Part shown: one piece after another, positions 56,204-64,000 of the stretch
Position numbering within the stretch: the first letter of the stretch is position 1
Layout of the letters: each line of letters starts with the position of its first letter
NCBI RefSeq assembly: GCF_003131205.1
Contig: NZ_QFFY01000006.1
Coordinates: forward strand, 186,001-250,000
DNA: 64,000 nucleotides
Direction: 5' to 3'
Origin: Occallatibacter savannae
Lineage (GTDB): Bacteria > Acidobacteriota > Terriglobia > Terriglobales > Acidobacteriaceae
Position numbers and translations under genes: made by a program
The notes under the pieces: generated by a model
What the model saw: only the letters and a program-made list of their open reading frames with translations
Told to the model about the DNA's origin: nothing
Databases searched by the model: none

Positions 56204-56507
56204 GCCCGAACTCGAGCAAATTATCCATCGGTTGGCACGTGGCGACTATGACTTCGATCGCCCTCTGATGAGAGAGCCAGATGGGACGGTGAGGCTCCTC
56301 GATGCCTTCAGTTTTCCAATTGGGGCTTTGATCGAGGTTAAGAATTGGTTGAGAGGCAGATACATCGGCAATGGCTACCTGCTTGTCGACTTTGAATATC
56401 TGCTGATAGAGCGGGGCACCTTTCCATTTGAATGGATACCGATCCGTAAGCGGCGTGTCCGTCTCAAGCCTCACTGGCACGCTTCGGAAGTTGGAAGTGG
56501 CTCGTAG
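56169..56507 (+). CDS. Hypothetical protein overlapping the polymerase gene
   Basis: 112 residues with GAAGAGG five to six bases before the ATG, overlapping the end of the polymerase gene by 35 bases in another frame. It begins MKDPFSKNEVLEPELEQI and has GALIEVKNWLRGRYIGNG. No family recognised. The overlap implies translational coupling to the polymerase. Confidence 0.55.
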   Translation: MKDPFSKNEVLEPELEQIIHRLARGDYDFDRPLMREPDGTVRLLDAFSFPIGALIEVKNWLRGRYIGNGYLLVDFEYLLIERGTFPFEWIPIRKRRVRLKPHWHASEVGSGS

Positions 56508-56630
56508 CCCGCAGCTGAATCTAGATAACTGCGTAGCGCTCTGCAGAAAACAAAGTTCCACGCTACCCAAACCACAACTGGAGGGCTTAATGCCCTAACC
56601 ATTGCAATTAAATTACGAAAGGTTTAGAGA

Positions 56631-57266
56631 ATGGAATATGAAATGACAGACAGCTACCGCGCTTTTCTACGTATGATGTGCCACTTCTGGGCGCCCGGAC
56701 AAGATGAATATCTGGCGGGTGAGATCATCCAACAGTGGTCGATTCGCCAGGGCTACCGGCGCGAGATGGCCACTCTTCAGGCGGAGATCATGAAGCGCGA
56801 AGCAGTGCTCGGTGATCTTCTCCATCGCAAGAAGCAGCAGCTTTGCAAACTTGGTCGCAACGGCCGCTGGAGTGCTTGGCTCGAACAGAGCAAGATCCCT
56901 CGCTCGACTGCGGACAGGCTCGTAATCGACCACGCAGAATTTTTCGGGTTGAAGGAAGAGCTGAACCATCGCTCTGAGTCGGATCCGCACGATGGAACCA
57001 TTTCGCAAGCCGCTCGTCGCACCACTGATCGACTGGGACACACTCTTCGCTCTCCACGCAGCCGCCTGACGTTTCTGAAGTGCCTTGGTGATCTTTTAGG
57101 GCTCGAGGTAGAGAATGGCGGCGATGAATCGGTGAAAATGTCGTTCACAGTACTTCCGGGGGAAACGTCCGAGGTCGTTCCTCCCATCATCGAAATGCAA
57201 GAAGATGGGTCAGTGAGGCCGATCAATTACGAATTGCGAGATGATGGCGAAGAGTCGGTGCTCTAG
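56631..57266 (+). CDS. DNA-interacting hypothetical protein, DUF3102-like
   Basis: 211 residues with AAAGG about seven bases before the ATG. The middle holds LGRNGRWSAWLEQSKIPRSTADRLV, which resembles the GxWxxWLexxxxxSxrTAxryi segment of phage and plasmid DUF3102-type proteins, often linked to DNA or ParB-like functions. The N-terminal third is helical with a Glu/Lys-rich coil. Same direction as the polymerase, about 120 bases after the previous gene. Confidence 0.6.
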   Translation: MEYEMTDSYRAFLRMMCHFWAPGQDEYLAGEIIQQWSIRQGYRREMATLQAEIMKREAVLGDLLHRKKQQLCKLGRNGRWSAWLEQSKIPRSTADRLVIDHAEFFGLKEELNHRSESDPHDGTISQAARRTTDRLGHTLRSPRSRLTFLKCLGDLLGLEVENGGDESVKMSFTVLPGETSEVVPPIIEMQEDGSVRPINYELRDDGEESVL

Positions 57267-57283
57267 TCAAGTGGACAGGTGTC

Positions 57284-57311
57284 GCGTCGAGCTATTCGTT
57301 ACGCTCGACGC
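57284..57311. terminator. Perfect 9-bp hairpin after the DUF3102-like gene
   Basis: GCGTCGAGC/GCTCGACGC (57284-57292, 57303-57311) with a ten-base loop, 17 bases past the stop at 57266. No T tract follows, so it may stabilise a 3' end or act with Rho rather than alone. Confidence 0.45.
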
Positions 57312-57379
57312 GTCGCCTCGCGTTCTGTGTGGTGCGCACATCAACAGGCGAAGGCATCGGCTGGGTGCCGAAGCAGAGA

Positions 57380-57568
57380 CTAAGGTACTATCTTTCCACC
57401 TAAAATTGTTCTGGTCTCGACACGACCCTGGTTGTCACGCGTGGTGATGACCTGCACGACAGGTCTACCTGCATAGTAAGTAGTGTTCGAGTCAACGGTG
57501 TTGCCTTGGTTGTCGCACAGATGTTGGAGTTGCCCTACGAGTTGGCCCTGGTTATCCCTCACGTCCAT
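57380..57568 (-). CDS. Small protein with DNQG repeats
   Basis: 62 residues with GGAGGGG about eight bases before the ATG. The motif RDNQGQLVGQ, then CDNQGNTVD and RDNQGRVETR recurs three times at uneven spacing, which suggests three short beta-hairpin turns. No known family. It lies 15 bases downstream of the phosphatase gene in the same direction and is probably co-transcribed with it. Confidence 0.6.
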   Translation of the reverse strand: MDVRDNQGQLVGQLQHLCDNQGNTVDSNTTYYAGRPVVQVITTRDNQGRVETRTILGGKIVP

Positions 57569-57582
57569 TGCGTTTTCCCCTC

Positions 57583-58026
57583 CTAGTTGTGAGTGTTCAG
57601 CTCTGATGCAATGCTCTCAACCAGAACGGCCGACGGATTTACCGCCGGACGAAGCTGCTCAAGAAAGTCTAAAGCTGATTTGAAGGTCATGAAGCCCGTT
57701 CGATCGAGAAACGCTGCGACCACGGCGGGAGAGCGCGATATGCCAGCGCTGCAGTGGACCAGCAACGGCCCTTCCCGCAAACTGTCTTCGATGGCGCTTA
57801 GAATCGCGTTGAGAAAAGAGGTCGCGATAGGACGGGCATCACGTACCGGCAGGTGGATATATCGGACTGAATTTGCTGATTGATGTACTGGCTCCTCGCA
57901 AAGCGTAAGCACCGTTCGGATGCCGTGCACATTTTCCATCGCTAAACTCTCAGCATCATTCGAATCCCCCAGGTAGAGGCGTTCCGAGATTTTGGTCAGC
58001 GATGTAGCGTGACGTTTGGGTCTCAC
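57583..58026 (-). CDS. Dual-specificity protein phosphatase
   Basis: 147 residues from a GTG at 58026; the frame is open to 58194 but the extra part has no motif. The body is a compact DSP fold: ISERLYLGDSNDAES, VHGIRTVLTLCEE, IHLPVRDARPIATSF, then the active-site loop VHCSAGISRSPAVVAAFL (HCxxGxxR, with the catalytic Cys and Arg) and the general-acid Asp in PVRDARP. It removes phosphate from Tyr and Ser/Thr residues or from other phosphate groups. DSPs are rare on bacterial mobile elements, so a role against a host kinase is possible (inference). Start: the GTG overlaps the stop of a weak upstream frame. Confidence 0.75.
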   Translation of the reverse strand: MRPKRHATSLTKISERLYLGDSNDAESLAMENVHGIRTVLTLCEEPVHQSANSVRYIHLPVRDARPIATSFLNAILSAIEDSLREGPLLVHCSAGISRSPAVVAAFLDRTGFMTFKSALDFLEQLRPAVNPSAVLVESIASELNTHN

Positions 58027-58354
58027 ACCTCTGGTATACCGATGCGAATGCAAGATTGAGGAAGTTTTATTGAAAAGACTCCTACTTTTTCGAATCGAGC
58101 CCGGTATACCGTGAGTAGGAAAGAAAACATTCGCTTTCCCAGGCGGCTCAAGACAATTAGTTGATCTAGTTTGATTCGCGCGAACGCTGCGCAAGCTTCC
58201 AGTTGTTCGGCTAGATTCAGGTAGCGAGCCCGCTCTTCGGGGATTCTGTCGAAGCTCAATGTCTGACTGATTTCCCGTCGGGCAGACCCCGCTGAAAATC
58301 GCAGTATTTTCGGCAAAAGTGTGTGTCTGCAGTGTGCGAGAAAGGAGACCCTAC

Positions 58355-58555
58355 GTGGCGAGGAAGCTTGGCCAGATCATCCCTCGGGGCACAAATCGCT
58401 GGCTTGTCCGCGTCTCGCTCGGCCGCGATCAAGCTACCGGCCGGCGCCGCTACCTCAATCGCACTGTCACAGGTCCGCAGCGGAGGGCGCAGCAGTTCCT
58501 ATCGACCGAGCTCCTCGCACGCTCCGAGACAGGGAATTGGTGGGTGGCGAGATGA
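58355..58555 (+). CDS. N-terminal arm domain of a split tyrosine integrase
   Basis: 66 residues from a GTG with AAGGAG about eight bases upstream. The sequence VARKLGQIIPRGTNRWLVRV, then GRRRYLNRTVTG is the Tn916/lambda-type AP2-like arm-binding domain that normally begins an integrase. The frame ends with TGA at 58553-58555, inside the ATG of the catalytic ORF (ATGA). In normal family members the same segment continues straight into MTLNEYLDRWL, so the gene is either frameshifted or deliberately split. Confidence 0.75.
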   Translation: MARKLGQIIPRGTNRWLVRVSLGRDQATGRRRYLNRTVTGPQRRAQQFLSTELLARSETGNWWVAR

Positions 58556-59535
58556 CGCTGAATGAGTACCTCGATCGTTGGCTCCATCTTGCCGCCCGAC
58601 CGAGACTGCGTGCCAAGAGCTATGCGGATTATGCGGCGCTTCTTGCCCGGTACATCCGGCCAAGCCTCGGAGGTCACACGCTACAGGATCTAAAACCACT
58701 CGAGATCCAGGCGACGTATCAGAGCATGCTCGATCGCAAGCTTTCGCCCCGCACCATCCAGTACACGCACTCCGTCCTTCATGCCGCTCTCGAACAGGCG
58801 GTTCGATGGGGCCAGCTCGCACAGAATCCTGCCAACGGGCTTGCCCTTCCAAAAATCGAGCGAAAGATTCCCCGGGTTCTGACGGTCGATGAGGCAAGGC
58901 GCTTCCTCAGGGCGGCGCTAGAGACCCGCTATGGTGCGGTGTTTGCTCTAGCGCTTACTTCCGGTCTTCGTCCGAGCGAACTTGTTGCGCTTCGATATGC
59001 CGACATCGACTGGCTCCGGCAAACGGTCACGATTGAAAGGGCGCTTGTGAAGGGAAAGGGATGGCAATTCCAGGGAACCAAACGGCCGGCCAGTCGCCGC
59101 CAAGTGAAGTTGCACAACTGGGTCTTGCAACTCCTTCGGGCGAAGCGCCAGGAAACTGTCCCAACCGTTTCCGGTGCTGACCCAGGATCCTGCCAGATTT
59201 TCCAAACGCTCTCTGGCCAGCCGCTCAATAGTGATTACCTGGGCAGAGAGCTCAAGCGAATACTCGCGCAAGCAGGCTTGCCTCGGATCCGCCTGTACGA
59301 CCTTCGTCACACCGCAGCTAGTCTGGCTCTTGCAGCCCACGTGCCGGCGAAAGTGATTTCGGAGCAGTTGGGGCACACGACCGTGGCGTTCACTCTGGAT
59401 CGTTATGCGCACCTGCTGCCGCATCTGCAAACAGAAGCTGCTGAGCGGGTAGAGGCTCTGCTCGCGATTGCTCCCGGTCATCGGAAACCGCCTGTTTCGA
59501 TTCATCCTCATTCCGTAGTTTCCGTCACAGCGTAG
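58552..59535 (+). CDS. Core and catalytic domains of a tyrosine integrase (split gene)
   Basis: 327 residues. The SAM-like core domain starts MTLNEYLDRWLHLAARPRL. The catalytic domain has Arg in TSGLRPSELVALRY, a likely Lys in GTKRPASRR, the box LYDLRHTAASLAL with Tyr at the first HxxR position as in many phage integrases, His in EQLGHTTVAF and the nucleophile Tyr in DRYAHLLP. All key residues are there. It starts with an ATG that overlaps the stop of the arm-domain ORF. Without the arm domain it should still cut core sites but may not form higher-order complexes. Confidence 0.85.
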   Translation: MTLNEYLDRWLHLAARPRLRAKSYADYAALLARYIRPSLGGHTLQDLKPLEIQATYQSMLDRKLSPRTIQYTHSVLHAALEQAVRWGQLAQNPANGLALPKIERKIPRVLTVDEARRFLRAALETRYGAVFALALTSGLRPSELVALRYADIDWLRQTVTIERALVKGKGWQFQGTKRPASRRQVKLHNWVLQLLRAKRQETVPTVSGADPGSCQIFQTLSGQPLNSDYLGRELKRILAQAGLPRIRLYDLRHTAASLALAAHVPAKVISEQLGHTTVAFTLDRYAHLLPHLQTEAAERVEALLAIAPGHRKPPVSIHPHSVVSVTA

Positions 59536-59583
59536 CTAATCGTCGTTTTATAAGCTCATCTGTTCCCACGAAAGGACGTCTTC

Positions 59584-60852
59584 ATGGTCGAACCAGTCAT
59601 CGTGTGTCCCTCTTGTCACACCGAGATCAAGCTCACTGAATCGCTGGCCGCACCCGTGGTCGCGGCGATCAAGCAAGAGTACGAAAAGAAACTTGCTGAG
59701 AAAGACACCGAAGTATCCGCACGTGAAGCGGTGTTGCAGAAGCAGGAGCAGGACGTAGCCAAGGCACGAGCACAGGTCGATGCGGCGATCGAGCAGGGTA
59801 TCCGGAGAGAGCGCCAGACGATCGCAGCCGAAGAAGGGAAGAGAGCGCGCTTGCTCGTCTCCGATGAGCTCGAGGCGAAGTCGCGCGGTCTCGCAGATCT
59901 TGAACAGGTCATCGCCGCAAAGGACGAGAAACTGGCCGAGGCTCAAAAGGCGCAGGCGGAGCTGCTGCGGAAGGAACGCGAGCTGGACGATGCCAGGCGG
60001 GAACTAGATCTCACCGTGGAACAACGTGTACAGACTTCACTCGGCAGCGTCCGCGAGAAGGCCAGGCGAGACGTCGAAGCGGAGCTGAACCTTAAGGTGA
60101 CGGAACGAGAGGAAACGATTGCCGGTCTCCAACGCCAAATCGAGATCCTTAAACAGAAAGCCGAGCAGGGCTCGCAGCAGCTGCAGGGCGAAGTGCAGGA
60201 GCTTGAGCTCGAGTGCCTGCTTGCTCAGAAGTTTCCCCTGGATCAGATCGATCCGGTACCGAAAGGCCAGTTTGGCGGTGACATCCTTCAGCACGTGCAC
60301 AGCTCTTCCGGCCAGATCTGTGGATCAATGCTCTGGGAATCGAAGAGGACAAGGAACTGGAGTGATGGCTGGCTGGCGAAACTGCGAAACGACCAAAGAT
60401 CTGCGAAGGCAGATATAGCCATCCTGGTCTCGAGAGCCCTACCCAAGGAGGTGGAATCGTTTGATCTGGTCGATGGGGTTTGGGTCGTCGATCCACGTTG
60501 TGCGATTCCAGTCGCCATCGCGCTGCGCCGGTCGTTGATCGATATCGCCAATGCGCGTCAGGCGAACGAAGGCAGACAGACCAAAATGGAAGTGATGTAC
60601 TCCTACCTGACCGGTCCACGTTTTCGGATGCATGTGCAATCGATCGTCGAGAAATTCACCGCAATGGAGGAAGATCTTGCCAGCGAGAGAAGATCGATGG
60701 CTCGCATATGGGCAAAGCGCGAGTGCCAAATACAAGGAGCAATCGAATCCACTGCAATGCTCTATGGCGATCTGCAGGGCATCGCAGGCAGGAGTCTCGA
60801 GGAGATTGAGGGACTTGAGTTGCCACTGCTCTCAGAAGGAGCAGCGCAATGA
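59584..60852 (+). CDS. DUF2130 family protein, nuclease-like
   Basis: 422 residues with AAAGGACG a few bases before the ATG. The N-terminus has a CPSC pair, residues about 30-215 are a long coiled coil rich in Glu/Lys/Ala, and the C-terminal domain carries GQFGGDILQHV, CGSMLWESKRTRNWSDGWLAK and SAKADIAILVS. The GD, WESKR and later elements match the D-ExK arrangement of the PD-(D/E)XK fold described for DUF2130. Members are thought to be DNA-related. It follows the integrase by 48 bases and overlaps the next ATG. Confidence 0.85.
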   Translation: MVEPVIVCPSCHTEIKLTESLAAPVVAAIKQEYEKKLAEKDTEVSAREAVLQKQEQDVAKARAQVDAAIEQGIRRERQTIAAEEGKRARLLVSDELEAKSRGLADLEQVIAAKDEKLAEAQKAQAELLRKERELDDARRELDLTVEQRVQTSLGSVREKARRDVEAELNLKVTEREETIAGLQRQIEILKQKAEQGSQQLQGEVQELELECLLAQKFPLDQIDPVPKGQFGGDILQHVHSSSGQICGSMLWESKRTRNWSDGWLAKLRNDQRSAKADIAILVSRALPKEVESFDLVDGVWVVDPRCAIPVAIALRRSLIDIANARQANEGRQTKMEVMYSYLTGPRFRMHVQSIVEKFTAMEEDLASERRSMARIWAKRECQIQGAIESTAMLYGDLQGIAGRSLEEIEGLELPLLSEGAAQ

Positions 60853-61178
60853 CGCCTGATATCGATGTTTCTTCAGCCCCCAATATGTATGCCATCGAGT
60901 TCGAGTTCGAGAGAAAGCTCGGTGTGTCGCTAATTCTTTCCTCGGCGTGTGCTTTGGCTGCAAGGATGAAGGCGTTACGGCTGTTTCCAGAGTACAAGCG
61001 GTTTGCGACTGCAGTTCATCTCCACAGTGTGGAATACGTAGAAATCGATTGGCAGACAGGTCGCATTATCGTGGTGAAGCAGCGGGACAGGGAGGTTATC
61101 TCCGGACTTCGTTCTGGCGGAGCCTCCGACGACGACCTTCACAACGATTGGCGCATTGAGGAATCAGGTGGGGTATAG
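60849..61178 (+). CDS. Hypothetical protein coupled to the DUF2130 gene
   Basis: 109 residues whose ATG overlaps the DUF2130 stop (ATGA). It starts with MYAIEFEFERKLGVSLILSS about residue 13 and ends acidic. No known motif. The overlap indicates it is translated together with the DUF2130 protein and may act with it. Confidence 0.55.
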   Translation: MTPDIDVSSAPNMYAIEFEFERKLGVSLILSSACALAARMKALRLFPEYKRFATAVHLHSVEYVEIDWQTGRIIVVKQRDREVISGLRSGGASDDDLHNDWRIEESGGV

Positions 61179-61652
61179 ACCAGAATCGGAGACCCTGGAT
61201 CTGGGCTAGGAGGGCACTCAGGCAGCACGCGTCGAGACCTCGATTTGCAGAGCCGGAGAGGCCCTAGGTGGGATAAGAGGTAATTCCAATGTGCATTCGT
61301 GTCGGATTCTGGAAGGGTCTGTCGAGATGGCCATAACTTGGCCGAACGGCCATTTTATGGCGTAATTCCAAAAGTTGTAGATTCTCAGATGCTACAAAAG
61401 ATGCGAAAAGAGAGCGAAAACTGATCCTGAACAGCAGTTTCATAGGTGCTGCAGTAGCTGTCAAACCAGCACCCTTCCGCTGGCCGGTGATCAGTTAGCG
61501 GTCGAAACGGAGTTCCTGGCTTTCACGCCAGGTCCGAAGGTCTCGTCTTCGATCTTTAGTTTTGAGAACGCAAATCTCCGGGCTCAGAACGAGCTAGGTA
61601 TCAGGGAGCTGGGTTGCTGAACCCTCGTCAGTCTTCCTTTCCCGATTCGTTC
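61179..61652. other. Stretch without a supported gene, possible right edge of the element
   Basis: No ORF with a motif. A hairpin CCTGGC/GCCAGG (61515-61520, 61527-61532) is the only structure. It lies between the last element gene and a broken nuclease gene; the element's right end may be here, but no att repeat was identified. Confidence 0.4.
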
Positions 61653-62202
61653 TTAAGAACGCCGTAAAACGCTGGCCGGGTGTGCGACTTGTGTGCCGCA
61701 TTTCCGTGTCGGACCGCAAGAAGGCTTGAATGTGTGCACTGCCTGAAGCGGGAAGAACTCGAAATAGTCGCGTTCATCGAACCATGCGCATTTGAACAGT
61801 TTCAGGGGAAGGCTCGTGCGAGGCGCCAATGCCAGAGCGTAGACAAGCAACTGGTTCACTGGCTCAACAGTCGCGGCCTGCGGTTTGTAGTCCAGCAAAT
61901 GAATGAAGCCGTTTCTCACTTGCACCACATCGATGTGACCGGTGATCGGCGTCTTCGACTGTGGAAGGTCCATATAGAAGTTCGCAGATTTGTAGTTTGC
62001 GATCTCATCGGAGGTCAGGTAAACCGGAATGCTCGCCTACGAGAAGTGAGACAAAAGCCTGGTACACCGTTTTTTCTTCTTTTCCAAATTTCTTCACGAT
62101 CCCGGTAGCAGCTCTGCCACCCGGCTTCTTCAACAACAGCCTGGTACGCAGCTTTTCTTCTTTCGAAGAATCCTGCCATGCGGCCAATTGCGCGATGTGC
62201 AT
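61653..62202 (-). pseudogene. Degraded PD-(D/E)XK nuclease gene
   Basis: The intact-looking part (61653-61973) encodes TPITGHIDVVQVRNGFIHLLDYKPQA, where GHID and DYK are the metal and catalytic residues of the PD-(D/E)XK nucleases related to Cas4/RecB, then QLLVYALALAPRTS and KCAWFDERDYFEFFP. In the same frame, upstream, the sequence IPVYLTSDEIANYKSANFY is readable before a TAG; a separate frame further up (62005-62202) has what may be the N-terminal part. Frameshifts break the gene. Confidence 0.6.
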
Positions 62203-62413
62203 TCTGGGACAATCGGATGAATGTTTTCCAACACCGCAACGAACCTTTTTGGTCAGGCGACACCCAGCGGCGCTACAATCTTGCCGTTGCGAGACTACTT
62301 ACTGGGCCTGTGGGAATCGATGATGCGAATTCTAGGAAGCACGCATCGAACAGGATCACGCCTGTGTGTATCTCTTCCTCAGACCTACAATGACATGCAT
62401 GGAAGAGAATGTA

Positions 62414-63142
62414 ATGGAGAGCCCGTACCGAGCCGTCGTGTATCTCGATCTGCTCGGCTTTGCGGCGTTAGTAGAAGAAAACCCGCAGTATTTCATGGCA
62501 GCACCTCACCCGTCCTCCGATCCGACGACCTGGCCGCGGAACGAGGCCGCACAACGTCTTGCGGTTTTTCATCGCATCGTCGACTCGAGAATCTCGGCGG
62601 AACAACCGAACCACGCGATGGTTTTTTCTGACTGTGCCTTTGGGGTGTTCTATACAACTCCGGCTTGCGCAGATTTTGCAGTATCGCTTATGCAGGAGTT
62701 TCTTCGAGCGCACATCCCGATTCGTATGGGGCTCGGTTATGGAACCTTTGACGCAGGTGGGACCAATACGGCTTTCGTGAGAAACTCGACCGTCGTCCGA
62801 TCCATGTTTGGCGGAACGTCTGTGGTTCGAGCGGTCTCCGCGGAAAGCTGCGGATGTAAGGGGATGCGAATCTTCATTCACGATTCGTTTTCTGCGGCCT
62901 ACGAGAAGATCAGGAGTGAGAAGAAACATCAGTTCGTGCCACTGCCCGCTCAGTTCAAGTCCGTTTCCTGCGAGGTGAATTTCGTGGACCGGCTGGATCC
63001 GGAGGAGATCGGTCAACTTGCTGGCTCCATCCAGCAAATGGCACGGTCTGTCAAAGCCGAATCCCAGCATCATTACGCGGAAACGCTGGACGCTCTGTCG
63101 CGGATGATAGGCAAGGATCCCGAAAGAAACAGAGAAACCTAG
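62414..63142 (+). CDS. Class III nucleotidyl-cyclase-like protein
   Basis: 242 residues from an ATG at 62414 with GGAAGAG upstream; starts at 62366 or 62399 lack a ribosome binding site. The N-terminal strand VVYLDLLGF carries Asp 12 and a later MVFSDCAFGVFY carries Asp 73, placed as the two metal-binding Asp of class III cyclases. IPIRMGLGYGTFD and FGGTSVVRAVSAE resemble the later cyclase segments (RxGxxxG, GxxVxxAxxLE). No membrane helix or second domain. It could make a cyclic nucleotide signal, or be a catalytically silent relative. An MBL-fold gene follows in the same direction after 140 bases. Confidence 0.55.
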   Translation: MESPYRAVVYLDLLGFAALVEENPQYFMAAPHPSSDPTTWPRNEAAQRLAVFHRIVDSRISAEQPNHAMVFSDCAFGVFYTTPACADFAVSLMQEFLRAHIPIRMGLGYGTFDAGGTNTAFVRNSTVVRSMFGGTSVVRAVSAESCGCKGMRIFIHDSFSAAYEKIRSEKKHQFVPLPAQFKSVSCEVNFVDRLDPEEIGQLAGSIQQMARSVKAESQHHYAETLDALSRMIGKDPERNRET

Positions 63143-63282
63143 GCGACTCGAAGTCCCACTTTGTTGCATACCGTCAACCAGGCGCGAGGCATTCGGTCGT
63201 CCGCATTTTGATCTGAAAGCAACCATCGTCGCTGCACATTCAACATGGGGAATGGAATTCTGAGCTGATGGGGGAGCACACA

Positions 63283-64000
63283 ATGCTGCGTTTCATCTTC
63301 TGGAATGTACAACATGGCAGTGCTGCATTCATTTCGACTCCGAACGAGCGCGCTATTGTGGCCGATCTCGGACCGGGATTGTCGATGAGGGAGGGCTTTT
63401 GAACCCCATAAGTGTGTTACGAGCCAACGGTTACTTAGAAGAGCTGCACTTGTTGATTTTGACTCATCCTCACTACGATCATCTTGCAGATATTCATTCG
63501 TTGACAGGGATTCCGATTCGCGACTTGATTGCGCCGCGAGTCCCGTTGCGGTTACTCGATACCGTGTGCGCAGAAGATCCCTCGACCCTAAACCAATATC
63601 GACAGCTATTTGATTCTTTCGAATATCAAATACCGTTCGGGCTGAAAAAGCCTCGGACTGACGACTGGGGTGGAGCGAAGATTACACCGTTTTTTCCGAC
63701 ATGCAATTCAGCCAACGTCAACAACTGGAGCGTGGTAATTCTGTTTGAATATGCAGGCGCAAAGTTGCTATTGACGGGTGACAATGAAGAGGCGTCTTGG
63801 AAGAACCTGCTTGAGGATAAGCGATTTCGGAAAGCTATTGCCGACGTCGACATACTCACGGCGCCGCACCACGGGCGATCAAGCGGCTTCTATCTGCCGC
63901 TATTCGACGTGATGCATCCCAAGTTGACGATTATTTCGGACGGTCCGTGTCAAGAAACGAGCATTACGGAAAACTACACGAGTGTGAGCTCAGGGACGGC
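63283..64000 (+). pseudogene. ComEC-like metallo-beta-lactamase-fold protein, frameshifted and running off the window
   Basis: The ATG at 63283 (GGGGGAG six bases upstream) starts MLRFIFWNVQHGSAAF, as in ComEC/Rec2-type MBL proteins (VGQGDAxxI), and stops at a TGA at 63400. From about 63375 another frame continues without a stop to the window end: LILTHPHYDHLADIHSL (the HxHxDH zinc motif), LLLTGDNEEASW (second Asp ligand) and TAPHHGRSSGFY. One base is missing near 63371-63377. There is no membrane segment in the visible part, so it is a soluble hydrolase, not the ComEC channel. Whether the frameshift is real or a sequencing error cannot be told. Confidence 0.7.

Noticed and set aside
58023-58316. 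97-codon frame ending with a GTGA overlap at the phosphatase start
   Set aside because: It has a TTG start without ribosome site, and its second half does not look like protein sequence; the overlap may be chance.
48000-61700. CRISPR array or cas genes
   Set aside because: No regularly spaced direct repeats and no Cas motif; the PD-(D/E)XK remnant alone does not make a cas4 gene.
62468-63283. 271-codon minus-strand ORF
   Set aside because: Antisense to the cyclase-like gene, which has clear fold motifs.

Overview
The window looks like the chromosome of a soil acidobacterium of the Terriglobales/Acidobacteriaceae type. I infer this from gene content: a large Oar-like TonB-dependent receptor with an N-terminal carboxypeptidase-regulatory domain, a winged-helix/TPR membrane regulator, many secreted proteins of no known family, a fragment of an acidobacterial-type ABC permease, and the codon style. 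No rRNA, complete tRNA or CRISPR array was seen. Strain identity cannot be read from the sequence alone.

Left region (1-17 kb): a chromosomal block of envelope genes. A minus-strand run (about 9.0 to 1.9 kb) encodes a large secreted protein, a secreted three-helix-type protein, a zinc-ribbon/DUF4870-like membrane protein, a lipoprotein, a zinc-ribbon/TM/OmpA protein and a PAS protein. A divergent plus-strand run (9.4-17 kb) encodes a paralogue of the large secreted protein, a DUF3617 protein, a winged-helix/TPR regulator and two more secreted proteins.

Island boundary and decayed region (17.3-29.3 kb): the 3' half of a tRNA-Asn gene lies just before a tyrosine integrase and an excisionase-like protein, marking an attachment site. 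Beyond it is a patchwork of regulators (TetR, XRE/MmyB, LysR), small oxidoreductase and hydrolase genes, and an unusual density of broken genes: a group II intron maturase, a cupin, two SDR/NmrA-type genes, an alpha/beta hydrolase, a DJ-1/PfpI protein and an ABC permease fragment. The TetR and NmrA genes are divergent and share two near-identical operators.

Secreted PQQ-like protein and sugar locus (30-47.8 kb): a 1103-residue beta-propeller/LGFP protein is followed by a Dabb-domain protein. A glycan utilisation locus comes next: TonB-dependent receptor, Tat-exported six-hairpin glycosidase, an IclR-type helix-turn-helix fused to a periplasmic-binding-protein sugar sensor, GH27 alpha-galactosidase, GH28-like beta-helix enzyme and a GH36-like enzyme. 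The enzyme set points to a galactose- and uronate-containing plant or microbial polysaccharide.

Second mobile element (about 48-61 kb): many small unknown genes on both strands surround a free-standing M41 (FtsH-type) peptidase, a small HTH gene coupled to a conserved unknown partner gene, a family-A DNA polymerase with proofreading motifs, a dual-specificity phosphatase, a tyrosine integrase split into two overlapping ORFs, and a DUF2130 nuclease-like protein. Striking inverted repeats lie between and in these genes: three perfect hairpins in 84 bases and a perfect 24-bp palindrome covering a ribosome binding site. This PolA-carrying integrative element is the strongest candidate for an under-described system here.

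Right end (61.2-64 kb): a degraded PD-(D/E)XK nuclease, then a class III nucleotidyl-cyclase-like protein followed by a ComEC-like metallo-beta-lactamase-fold protein that is frameshifted and runs off the window. The pair resembles a defence or signalling cassette, but that is inference.
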